A stretch of 64,000 bases of DNA from positions 15,619 through 79,618 of the forward strand of contig JBGTCV010000095.1 in assembly GCA_041748655.1 (NCBI GenBank), written 5' to 3'. A program made the translations under genes and the position numbers. Shown piece after piece: positions 8,014 to 15,135 of the stretch. Position 1 is the stretch's first letter. Every line of letters begins with the position of its first letter. This DNA is from Leptofilum sp041748655 (GTDB taxonomy: Bacteria > Chloroflexota > Anaerolineae > Promineifilales > Promineifilaceae). The notes under the pieces are model-generated. The model was given only the letters and a program-made list of their open reading frames with translations, had not been told where the DNA came from and did no database searches.

Positions 8014-8823
8014 ATGACAGAAACGGCCGTTATCCAAAACTCGCCCCATCCCTTCACCAAAACCATCCTGATTGAGCATTTGTCCGCGCTGGGGGTGCAG
8101 CCGGGGATGACCCTGCTGGTCCATTCCAGCCTGAGTAAAATCGGGTACGTGCCCGGTGGGCCAGTGCTGGTTATTCAGGCGCTGCAAGAGGCGCTGACGC
8201 CGGCTGGCACCCTGATGATGCCCACCCACTCCAGCGACTACTCCGACCCGGCCCCCTGGCAAAATCCGCCGGCGCCGGAAGCGTGGCACCAGATTATTCG
8301 CGACGCCATGCCTACCTTTGATCCGCAGCTGACGCCCACGCGGGGTATGGGCGTTATTCCTGAGCTGTTTCGTACCTGGCCAGGGGTGTTTCGCAGCAAC
8401 CATCCCCAGGTTTCGTTTGCCGCCTGGGGCAGGCAGGCCGCCGCCATCACGGCCGATCATCAGCTGGCTTATGGCATGGGCGAAGGGTCGCCCCTGGCCC
8501 GCCTGTACGATCTGGACGGCTGTGTGCTGCTGTTGGGCGTGGGGTATGGCAACAACACCTCGTTCCATCTGGCCGAGATTCGCGCCCAGGTGCGACAAAC
8601 GGAACGGCAGGGGGCGCCTATCTGGCTAAACGGCCGTCGCCTCTGGCAGTGGTATGATGATCTGGCCTATGACGATGACCCGTTTTCTCAAATTGGGGCT
8701 GAGTTTGAACAGGCTCATCCGGTGGGGATTGGCAAGGTTGGTTTGGCGGAATGTCGCTTGTTTCACCAGAGAACGGCCGTTGATTTTGCGACTAACTGGC
8801 TCCTAAACCGGCAGAATGCGTAG
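8014..8823 (+). CDS. AAC(3)-family N-acetyltransferase
   Basis: A 269-residue acetyl-CoA-dependent acetyltransferase of the aminoglycoside 3-N-acetyltransferase/YokD family. Typical segments are VHSSLSKIGYVPGG near 37-50, LMMPTHSSDYSDP near 68-80, RGMGVIPELFRTWPG near 110-124, RSNHPQVSFAAWG near 128-140 and LLGVGYGNNTSFHLAE near 175-190. Chromosomal members in environmental bacteria often have unknown natural substrates, so resistance should not be assumed. Residues 3-6 (ETAV) are encoded by an ACGGCCGT word. It stands alone between repeats and a secreted protein gene. Confidence 0.85.
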   Translation: MTETAVIQNSPHPFTKTILIEHLSALGVQPGMTLLVHSSLSKIGYVPGGPVLVIQALQEALTPAGTLMMPTHSSDYSDPAPWQNPPAPEAWHQIIRDAMPTFDPQLTPTRGMGVIPELFRTWPGVFRSNHPQVSFAAWGRQAAAITADHQLAYGMGEGSPLARLYDLDGCVLLLGVGYGNNTSFHLAEIRAQVRQTERQGAPIWLNGRRLWQWYDDLAYDDDPFSQIGAEFEQAHPVGIGKVGLAECRLFHQRTAVDFATNWLLNRQNA

Positions 8824-8926
8824 GATGTTGTCAGCCTGGCGAGATGGATCGTTACAATTACCCTCTAAATTACGGAACATATCCAATGCTTTGAATTTAC
8901 AAAAAATGAGACTTTAGGAGTAAAAA

Positions 8927-9448
8927 ATGAAATATGTTCCGCCAATTTTTGCCTTTCTGGCTTTGTTGTTTGTGATGGCGCTGCCCCAACAAAATGTCCA
9001 GGGGGCGGCTGACAAGATCAGTTCTTTACCAGAAAAACCAGATGTGCCGTTGGCCGTCACCTCTACGCCCACGCCGCTGGCAACGGCCGTTCCCACCGGT
9101 GTACCCACAACGCCCCCCGGCACACCCACCCCACCGCCCGATCCTGAATTAGCCTGCTTGCGCATCAACTTCGAGGTGAGTGGGGATGTAGCCCAGACTG
9201 GTACGTATGAGGTCTGGGAAGTGAACGGCCGTCCCCTGGCAAGCTGGGTTGCCCAGGCAGGCTGGCAAGACAGCGGTTGGATTCGCGACATCGAAATTTC
9301 CTTCGAGGCGGTCTATGTGCGCGTTTTGTACCAGGCTGGCGGCAGCGCTGAACCGGTAGAGATGGCCATGGAAAATCCGGCACCGGGCAAGACGTATGGC
9401 TGGGTAGCGCGGGGCATGTGCCATGCGTTGGAAGTTGGTTGGCCGTAG
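8927..9448 (+). CDS. Secreted protein with Pro/Thr linker, unknown function
   Basis: A 173-residue protein with a signal peptide (hydrophobic residues 5-20, possible cleavage after VQGA near 27), a low-complexity Thr/Pro linker at about 43-70, and a C-terminal globular domain from about 75 with several aromatic residues and two cysteines (CLRINFEV and GMCHAL) that could form a disulfide outside the cell. The linker composition matches that of the kinase at 17614 and is common in extracytoplasmic proteins of this phylum. A good AGGAG lies nine bases before ATG 8927. I recognise no domain. Confidence 0.7.
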   Translation: MKYVPPIFAFLALLFVMALPQQNVQGAADKISSLPEKPDVPLAVTSTPTPLATAVPTGVPTTPPGTPTPPPDPELACLRINFEVSGDVAQTGTYEVWEVNGRPLASWVAQAGWQDSGWIRDIEISFEAVYVRVLYQAGGSAEPVEMAMENPAPGKTYGWVARGMCHALEVGWP

Positions 9449-9449
9449 A

Positions 9450-9520
9450 GTAGGGAATTCCACCATAGCCTGGGGATTCGGATTCCACCATAGCCTGGGG
9501 ATTCATCCCCAGGTTGTTAA
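9450..9520. repeat. CCTGGGG-family repeat, doubled
   Basis: The phrase TTCCACCATAGCCTGGGGATTC occurs twice in tandem and is followed by the complement ATCCCCAGG. This is a variant of the hairpins at 949-968 and 27121-27140. Confidence 0.65.
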
Positions 9521-9547
9521 TCCATAAATTCGTGGGAGTTTGTGTGT

Positions 9548-11053
9548 ATGTTTCAAAAAGTGTTGATTGCCAATCGCGGGGAAATTGCCCGGCGCTTGAT
9601 TCTGGCCTGTCATGAATTGGGAGTAACGGCCGTTGCCGTCTACTCCGATGCCGACGCCGAGGCCCCCTGGGTGCGGCTGGCCGACGAGAGGTACAATCTG
9701 CCCGGCGTCAGCGCCACGGAGACTTACCTCAACCAAAGCGCCGTTCTGGATATTGCCACCGCTTGTGGTGCGGAAGCGATCCATCCCGGCTACGGTTTTT
9801 TGAGCGAAAATGCCGCTTTTGCCACCGCCTGTGCTGCACAAGGCATCGTTTTTATCGGGCCCAGCCCGGAAGCGATGGCGCTGATGGGCAGCAAGGCCAA
9901 ATCCCGCGAACTGGCGCAGCAGGCGGGTGTGCCCATCGTACCCGGTGTGGACGGGGCTGGCTTAGACGTGGCGGCTTTGCAAACGGCCGTTTCCCACATC
10001 GAATTCCCCATTTTGGTAAAAGCCAGCGCAGGCGGCGGCGGCAAGGGAATGCGCGTTGTCTGGTCTGCCGACGAATTTGCAGGCGCGGTACAGGCGGCGC
10101 GGGGCGAAGCCAAAAACTCCTTCGGCGATGACCACATCCTGGTGGAAAAATATTTCACCGAGATTCATCACGTGGAAATTCAGGTGTTGGGCGACCAGCA
10201 CGGTGCCGTGCTGCACCTGTTCGAGCGGGAGTGCAGCATTCAGCGGCGGCACCAAAAAATCATTGAGGAAAGCCCCGCCCCGGTGATTCAGGATGATGAT
10301 TTGCGGCAGCGCATGGCGGCAGCGGCCGTTTCGTTGGCCAAAGCGGTGGGCTACAGCAGCGCCGGTACCGTGGAATTCATCGTCGATGCATCCGGTGGCT
10401 TTTACTTTTTGGAGATGAACACCCGGCTCCAGGTGGAGCATCCCATTACGGAGCTGGTGACGGGGATTGATCTGGCCGTCTGGCAGATTCGTATTGCCGC
10501 CGGGGAGCGGCTGCCTTACAGCCAGGCGGAGATTCAGCAGCGCGGCCACGCCATTGAATGCCGCGTCTATGCCGAAGACCCGGCGCAAAACTTTTTGCCG
10601 TCGATTGGGCAGATTACGCGGTATGAACGGCCGTCTGGCCCAGGGATTCGCGTGGATGATGGCATTGAATCGGGCACGGCCGTTTCGCCCTACTACGACC
10701 CGATGCTGGCCAAAATCATCACCTGGGGGCACAGCCGGGATGAGGCGATTGGCAAGATGGTCCATGCCCTGCAGCAGACGGTGGTGCTGGGGGTGACGAC
10801 CAACATTCCGTACCTGCTGGCCATCTTGCAAGAGCCAACCTTCCGCAGCGGCCACACCAGCACCAGCTACTTACAGGATCATTTGCCCAACTGGCAGCCC
10901 GAACCACTGCTGGAAGCGGAATGGCTAGGTGCGGCGCTCTTTGAACTGCTTCAGGGTGGGGGGAAGGCGGGAGGAACGGCCGTTTCCGTAGAAAATGGTT
11001 CCGTTTATGATCCCTGGGGGGAAACGGCCGTGTGGCGCAACGTCAAACGATGA
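9548..11053 (+). CDS. accC: Biotin carboxylase subunit of an acyl-CoA carboxylase, possibly C-terminally truncated
   Basis: A 501-residue ATP-grasp biotin carboxylase that would carboxylate biotin on a carrier domain. It shows IANRGEIA at the start, the ATP-binding loop KASAGGGGKGMR near 158-169, EKYFTEIHHVEIQVLGD and the catalytic EMNTRLQVEHPITE near 288-301. GGGAG at 9533 favours ATG 9548. After the biotin carboxylase domain the protein continues for about 55 residues in the style of methylcrotonyl/propionyl-CoA carboxylase alpha subunits and stops at the motif DPWGETAVWR, where those proteins enter the BT and biotin-carrier domains. No carrier or carboxyltransferase gene is in the window. 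Confidence 0.88.
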   Translation: MFQKVLIANRGEIARRLILACHELGVTAVAVYSDADAEAPWVRLADERYNLPGVSATETYLNQSAVLDIATACGAEAIHPGYGFLSENAAFATACAAQGIVFIGPSPEAMALMGSKAKSRELAQQAGVPIVPGVDGAGLDVAALQTAVSHIEFPILVKASAGGGGKGMRVVWSADEFAGAVQAARGEAKNSFGDDHILVEKYFTEIHHVEIQVLGDQHGAVLHLFERECSIQRRHQKIIEESPAPVIQDDDLRQRMAAAAVSLAKAVGYSSAGTVEFIVDASGGFYFLEMNTRLQVEHPITELVTGIDLAVWQIRIAAGERLPYSQAEIQQRGHAIECRVYAEDPAQNFLPSIGQITRYERPSGPGIRVDDGIESGTAVSPYYDPMLAKIITWGHSRDEAIGKMVHALQQTVVLGVTTNIPYLLAILQEPTFRSGHTSTSYLQDHLPNWQPEPLLEAEWLGAALFELLQGGGKAGGTAVSVENGSVYDPWGETAVWRNVKR

Positions 11054-11100
11054 TGATCACAGGACAATATGCAATTTCAGGCTGATGGCCAGGACCAAAG

Positions 11101-12267
11101 CTAGTAGCGTAAAATGGCCGTAACGGGTGATTTCGTGGGCATTTCGTCCTGTGAAAGCGCATAAACCGTGCCGCCATTTTGAAGCGTCTGCATGGTTGCA
11201 AAATCCAACAGCGGCAGATCATCTTCCTTGCTTGGGGCTTCCTGGAAATGGGTAACCTGGCCCGTATCACGATTGAAGCTGCCCCACAGTTCGGCCCCAA
11301 TGGCTAAGAGTAGTTTGTCTATACGGCCGTAAAATGCCGCCGCCACAATCTGCTCAATCTCATCCGTTGCTTTATCTGTACCGGCAAGCTGTTGATACTG
11401 CGCCACAATCTCTTCCGTTGCTTGGCGGAAATACGGTTCTACAATGGGCCAGGCCCGTTTCTGTAACACTTTAGAACTCAAATGCTCGGGGCTGCCCGTT
11501 ATGCCTTCTGGCATGATATGGGCATATTCGCTTGCCTTACGATAAATCGGCAGCAGATAATCGACACCGGCCAGAACAAGCGGCGCTTGCTGCTCACGAA
11601 AGATTTCTTTGAGCCCTTGATCGACCAGATTGAGATAGCGCTCAATCCTGACCCTCTGTTCTTCATCGCCGGGTCCTTGCCCATGGAACATACCAGATCG
11701 AATGCCACCCTGCGCCGTACTCGATGATGTACCAGAATGGAATTGCAGCTGCTTTTCAGGATCGTCAAACTGGAGTGCTTCTTCCAGACTTTCAGGCGTC
11801 CCTTCCGGCAGATCGATCTGGCCCACGCTGTGACGTGTTCCTTCAAATAGACGCACCTCATTCTGGCTTATCGCCAGGATGTAGTAATGTCCATTATTGG
11901 TAAACAGCGGTAAAACAGGTTTAATGTAATAGGATCGAGCGATAATGAACTGTTCCTCGACGTGAAATGGCAGATGATAGTAATGGAAATTATCAGAGGC
12001 CAAAAACAGAGCCAATCCATCTTGCTGATGCTTCCAGAAAAGGGTGTCTTTTAATAAGACTTGGGCTGGTTGGAGTAAGGCACTCGCTTCACGGGGTCTC
12101 ATCCCGCTGTCCAGTAACTGCTGTTTAACATCACGAAGTAGATTTTTGAAGCGTATGGCGTTTTGTTGAGTATCCTGGGCACGATGGGTTGGTAAATAAA
12201 GTGAGATGCTTGGACTTTGCGTTTGTTGTGCTAAATCCTTTATCTGATCTAAAGTCAAGTTTTCCAT
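11101..12267 (-). CDS. baeRF-family protein (bacterial archaeo-eukaryotic release factor-like)
   Basis: A 388-residue protein opening with DLAQQTQSPSISLYLPTHR, the hallmark of baeRF proteins: bacterial relatives of eRF1/Pelota that may act on stalled ribosomes or peptidyl-tRNA. The middle (ILAISQNEVRLFEGTRHSVGQIDLP, about 125-150) matches the second domain; the C-terminus (VVAAAFYGRIDKLLLAIGAELWGSF) resembles the L7Ae/eRF1-domain-3-like end. I do not see a GGQ motif. AAGGAG lies ten bases before ATG. It converges on the biotin carboxylase gene and stands alone. Family assignment is by motif recall; function is inferred for the whole family. Confidence 0.75.
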   Translation of the reverse strand: MENLTLDQIKDLAQQTQSPSISLYLPTHRAQDTQQNAIRFKNLLRDVKQQLLDSGMRPREASALLQPAQVLLKDTLFWKHQQDGLALFLASDNFHYYHLPFHVEEQFIIARSYYIKPVLPLFTNNGHYYILAISQNEVRLFEGTRHSVGQIDLPEGTPESLEEALQFDDPEKQLQFHSGTSSSTAQGGIRSGMFHGQGPGDEEQRVRIERYLNLVDQGLKEIFREQQAPLVLAGVDYLLPIYRKASEYAHIMPEGITGSPEHLSSKVLQKRAWPIVEPYFRQATEEIVAQYQQLAGTDKATDEIEQIVAAAFYGRIDKLLLAIGAELWGSFNRDTGQVTHFQEAPSKEDDLPLLDFATMQTLQNGGTVYALSQDEMPTKSPVTAILRY

Positions 12268-12334
12268 TGAACACTCCTTTATATTCTTGTCTTATCTGGC
12301 CCTAGTTTACCATATAGATCAAGGCGGGTGCGGC

Positions 12335-12460
12335 TCAAACATACCCGCCAGGTACTCGTCTGTCTTGTTTCCAATCCTGAACGGCACGAAGGTTAACGCC
12401 CATTAAATCGGTGAAAGCAGCCTGGGGGAATCCCTGTTTGTGCCGAATTTCGCCAGGCAT
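12335..12460 (-). pseudogene. Remnant of an XRE/HigA-type helix-turn-helix regulator
   Basis: A 41-residue reading frame whose translation contains GFPQAAFTDLMGVNLRAVQDW and then KQDRRVPGG, closely matching the helix-turn-helix of NadS/HigA antitoxins (GLSQ..FA..LGVS.RTVQ.WEQGRR.P.G). The upstream sequence in another frame (LFNELYDNAW) resembles the N-terminus of such antitoxins, so a frameshift and loss of the 5' part are likely. No partner toxin is visible nearby. Confidence is moderate because the piece is short. Confidence 0.5.
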
Positions 12461-12535
12461 TGTCGTATAGTTCGTTAAACAAAATTTGCTTCAGGCACGT
12501 TGACGAGCCAACGTGTTTAAGGTTTAATTCGCCCG

Positions 12536-14836
12536 ATGTTTTTGCGACGACAAATTTCGGACAAGACGCCCCGCTGGCTGCTGGCGGGGCTGATGCTGTT
12601 GGGTTTTGGTTTGCGGGTGGTGCGCCTGGGAGACAAGAGCGTCTGGTGGGATGAAGGGCTGGCTGCCTGGGCCGCCCGGCAGTCGCTGGCCGATATTGCC
12701 CACTGGACTGCCAACGATGTCCATCCCCCACTTTACTTTTGGCTGCTTCACTTCTGGCGGCTGCTCAGCGGCGATTCAGAGTTTGGCCTGCGGCTGCTCT
12801 CTGCCCTGATTGGCCTGCTGACGATTCCAGCCACCTACCTGTTGGGCAAGCGGATCAACGGCCGTTTCACCGGTCTCCTCGCCGCCTTATTCATGACCAT
12901 CTCTCGTTTTAATATTGGCTGGTCGCAGGAAATGCGCATGTATGCCCTGTCGGCGCTGCTGGGGGCGTTGGCGCTCTGGGCGGCGGTCGGGGTGTGGCAA
13001 TACGGCCGTCTGCGCCACTGGCTGCTCTACATTTTGTTCATGGTGGCCGGGCTGTATAACCTCTACCTGGCCGTGATGGTGCTGGTCGCGGTCAATCTGG
13101 TCTGGCTGCTGCTGGTCTGGCCGCGTGCCGAGCAAAAATGGCGCAATTTCTGGCAATGGTCGCTGGGGCAGACGGCCGTTCTCCTCCTTTACGCCCCCTG
13201 GCTGGCGTATGCTCTGGGGCGCATCCCCACCTGGTCCAGCGCCAACCCCATCGATCCCTGGAGCTTCCTCAAAATTTACTGGACTGTGCTCACCGTAGGT
13301 ATTCCGCTGGACGTGGACCAATACGCCCCGCTGACGCTGCCCGTCCTGATCATTTTCCTGCTGGGCGTTGGCCTGATCGGCTGGCGCGCCCGCCGACATC
13401 CCCTGAACCAGCAAAAGCTGGCACTGCTGTTGGTTGGCCTGCTGCTGCCTGCGCTGGTGGTTTACATCGTCTCGCTGCCCAAAGCCTCTTTTTTCTACTC
13501 GCCGCCGCTGGCCCCGCGCTACCTCATCATCTTTTTGGCGGCGTTTACCGTGCTGCTGGCCTGGGGAATTTCTTTGTTGAACAACGGCCGTTCCCGACCT
13601 TTTGGCTTCATGGCGGCGGGTTTGGCTGTCTATGCCGCCCTCTTTGGGCTGAACAGTTACCATCCCAACCGGGTGCTGGCCGACGATTTTCCCTCGTTGA
13701 CGGCCACAATTGCCGCCTACCAGCAGCCAGACGACGCCGTAGTGCTCTACACCGACACCGACTGGCCCATTTTTGCCTACCATTACGCCTCGTTTTGGCA
13801 CGGCATTCCCAGCGCCTGGCAGATGACTCCAGAGCGAGCCAGCGACTTTTTGAACCCCATCTGGCAGGCGCATGATGGCATCTGGCTGGTGCAGACGCAG
13901 TATGCCCCCATTAGCGATCCGCAGCAGCTGGTGGTGGCCTGGCTGAAGGAGCAGGCTGTGGGCGAGCTGTCATACCCGTATGGCGATAAGCGGCTGCTCT
14001 TTTTTGCCCGCACGCCCACCCGCGCCGCTCAGATCGAGACGCTGGTGCAGGCTTTACCCCGATTAGGGCTGGAAACGGCCGTTCCCTACCTCACCGGCTA
14101 CGATTTACATGCCCAAGATTTCCGCACTGGCGAAACGATGCATCTATTTTTATATTGGCAGGGCAGCGGCCAACCTGACCTCGTCGAAATTGGCGTCGTC
14201 CCTGCGGCGGGCGGCGAACCGTTTGCCCTGGCTGCGGTCGCTGCACCTGCCACCGCTGGCCCCAGCCGGCAGCAGGTCGATCTGCTTGTTTCGGCCGATT
14301 TAGCCTCTGGTGCGTACCAATTTTACGCGGCGGCCAATGACGGCACGGCCCAGTTTGGCCAGATCAACATCCGCCAAAAGCAGGCCAACTTCATTACCGC
14401 CGCCGATGTCAATATTCAAAACCGGATCGAGGCGCAGTTTGGCGAGGGGATCAGCCTGCTGGGGTACGATTTTGGGGCGACCAGCTACCGACCTGGCGAT
14501 GCCGTACCGCTGACGCTGTATTGGCAGGGTGCGGGGCAAATTGGCCAGCGGTACAAGGTATTTACCCACGTTTTGGGCGAGGTGTACAACATCAACAGCG
14601 ATAACTTTTTGTGGGGCCAGCAAGATAATGAACCGGAAAACGGCCGTCGCCCCACCACCACCTGGCGTACCGGGGAAATCATCGTTGATGCTTATGCCAT
14701 CCCGCTAGACCCCCTGGCCCCACCCGGCACCTACCAGATTGAAATTGGCCTCTATGACCCCATCACCGGCGTGCGCCTGCTGCTCCAGGACGGCAGCGAC
14801 CACCGCATCCTCACCACCATCCGCGTAGAGCCATAA
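12536..14836 (+). CDS. GT39-type membrane glycosyltransferase with C-terminal beta-sandwich region
   Basis: A 766-residue polytopic protein of the dolichyl-phosphomannose mannosyltransferase/ArnT superfamily. The first extracytoplasmic loop carries the acidic pair D39-E40 in VWWDEGLAAW, which activates the acceptor in this family, followed by VHPPLYFWLLHFW. About ten hydrophobic segments extend to residue 375. The remaining 390 residues are soluble and extracytoplasmic, with two related modules (YDLHAQDFRTGETMHLFLYW and GYDFGATSYRPGDAVPLTLYW) that look like repeated beta-sandwich domains. This architecture is common in Chloroflexota. The sugar donor and acceptor are unknown. No ribosome-binding site is obvious before ATG 12536. 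Confidence 0.85.
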   Translation: MFLRRQISDKTPRWLLAGLMLLGFGLRVVRLGDKSVWWDEGLAAWAARQSLADIAHWTANDVHPPLYFWLLHFWRLLSGDSEFGLRLLSALIGLLTIPATYLLGKRINGRFTGLLAALFMTISRFNIGWSQEMRMYALSALLGALALWAAVGVWQYGRLRHWLLYILFMVAGLYNLYLAVMVLVAVNLVWLLLVWPRAEQKWRNFWQWSLGQTAVLLLYAPWLAYALGRIPTWSSANPIDPWSFLKIYWTVLTVGIPLDVDQYAPLTLPVLIIFLLGVGLIGWRARRHPLNQQKLALLLVGLLLPALVVYIVSLPKASFFYSPPLAPRYLIIFLAAFTVLLAWGISLLNNGRSRPFGFMAAGLAVYAALFGLNSYHPNRVLADDFPSLTATIAAYQQPDDAVVLYTDTDWPIFAYHYASFWHGIPSAWQMTPERASDFLNPIWQAHDGIWLVQTQYAPISDPQQLVVAWLKEQAVGELSYPYGDKRLLFFARTPTRAAQIETLVQALPRLGLETAVPYLTGYDLHAQDFRTGETMHLFLYWQGSGQPDLVEIGVVPAAGGEPFALAAVAAPATAGPSRQQVDLLVSADLASGAYQFYAAANDGTAQFGQINIRQKQANFITAADVNIQNRIEAQFGEGISLLGYDFGATSYRPGDAVPLTLYWQGAGQIGQRYKVFTHVLGEVYNINSDNFLWGQQDNEPENGRRPTTTWRTGEIIVDAYAIPLDPLAPPGTYQIEIGLYDPITGVRLLLQDGSDHRILTTIRVEP

Positions 14837-14848
14837 AAAAAGCAGGAC

Positions 14849-15046
14849 GCGGATTAACACGGATTAACGCGGATTTTTCAATTCTGGGTCTTTTGGATCT
14901 CGTGGGGTATCGCTAAATGTAGGGGCGGGTCTTGCACCCGCCCAGTCGAGGGCGACCACAAGGGTCGCCCCTACATCTGGTACCTACCCCATGAAATCCT
15001 GAAGAGCCTCAATTCTTCCGCGTCATCCGCGTTCATCAGCGTCCTA
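14849..15046. mobile_element. MITE-like element with imperfect terminal inverted repeats
   Basis: The left end AGGACGCGGATTAACACGG and the complement of the right end, AGGACGCTGATGAACGCGG, match over about 30 bases. Inside lies a second inverted repeat, GTAGGGGCG at about 14919 facing CGCCCCTAC at about 14975. No coding capacity. The whole gap from 14837 to 15135 is otherwise empty apart from the start region of the next gene. Confidence 0.55.
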
Positions 15047-15135
15047 TTGACGGTTTACAGAAAGTTACAAATTCGGCATAATAAGCCCGCACCAACCGAA
15101 GTTCTTAACCCAAGCATACGGAAAGGCAACGTCTT

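Noticed and set aside
8014..8823. Acquired aminoglycoside resistance gene
   Set aside because: The gene has native ACGGCCGT words and host-like composition; the family has many chromosomal members without resistance roles.
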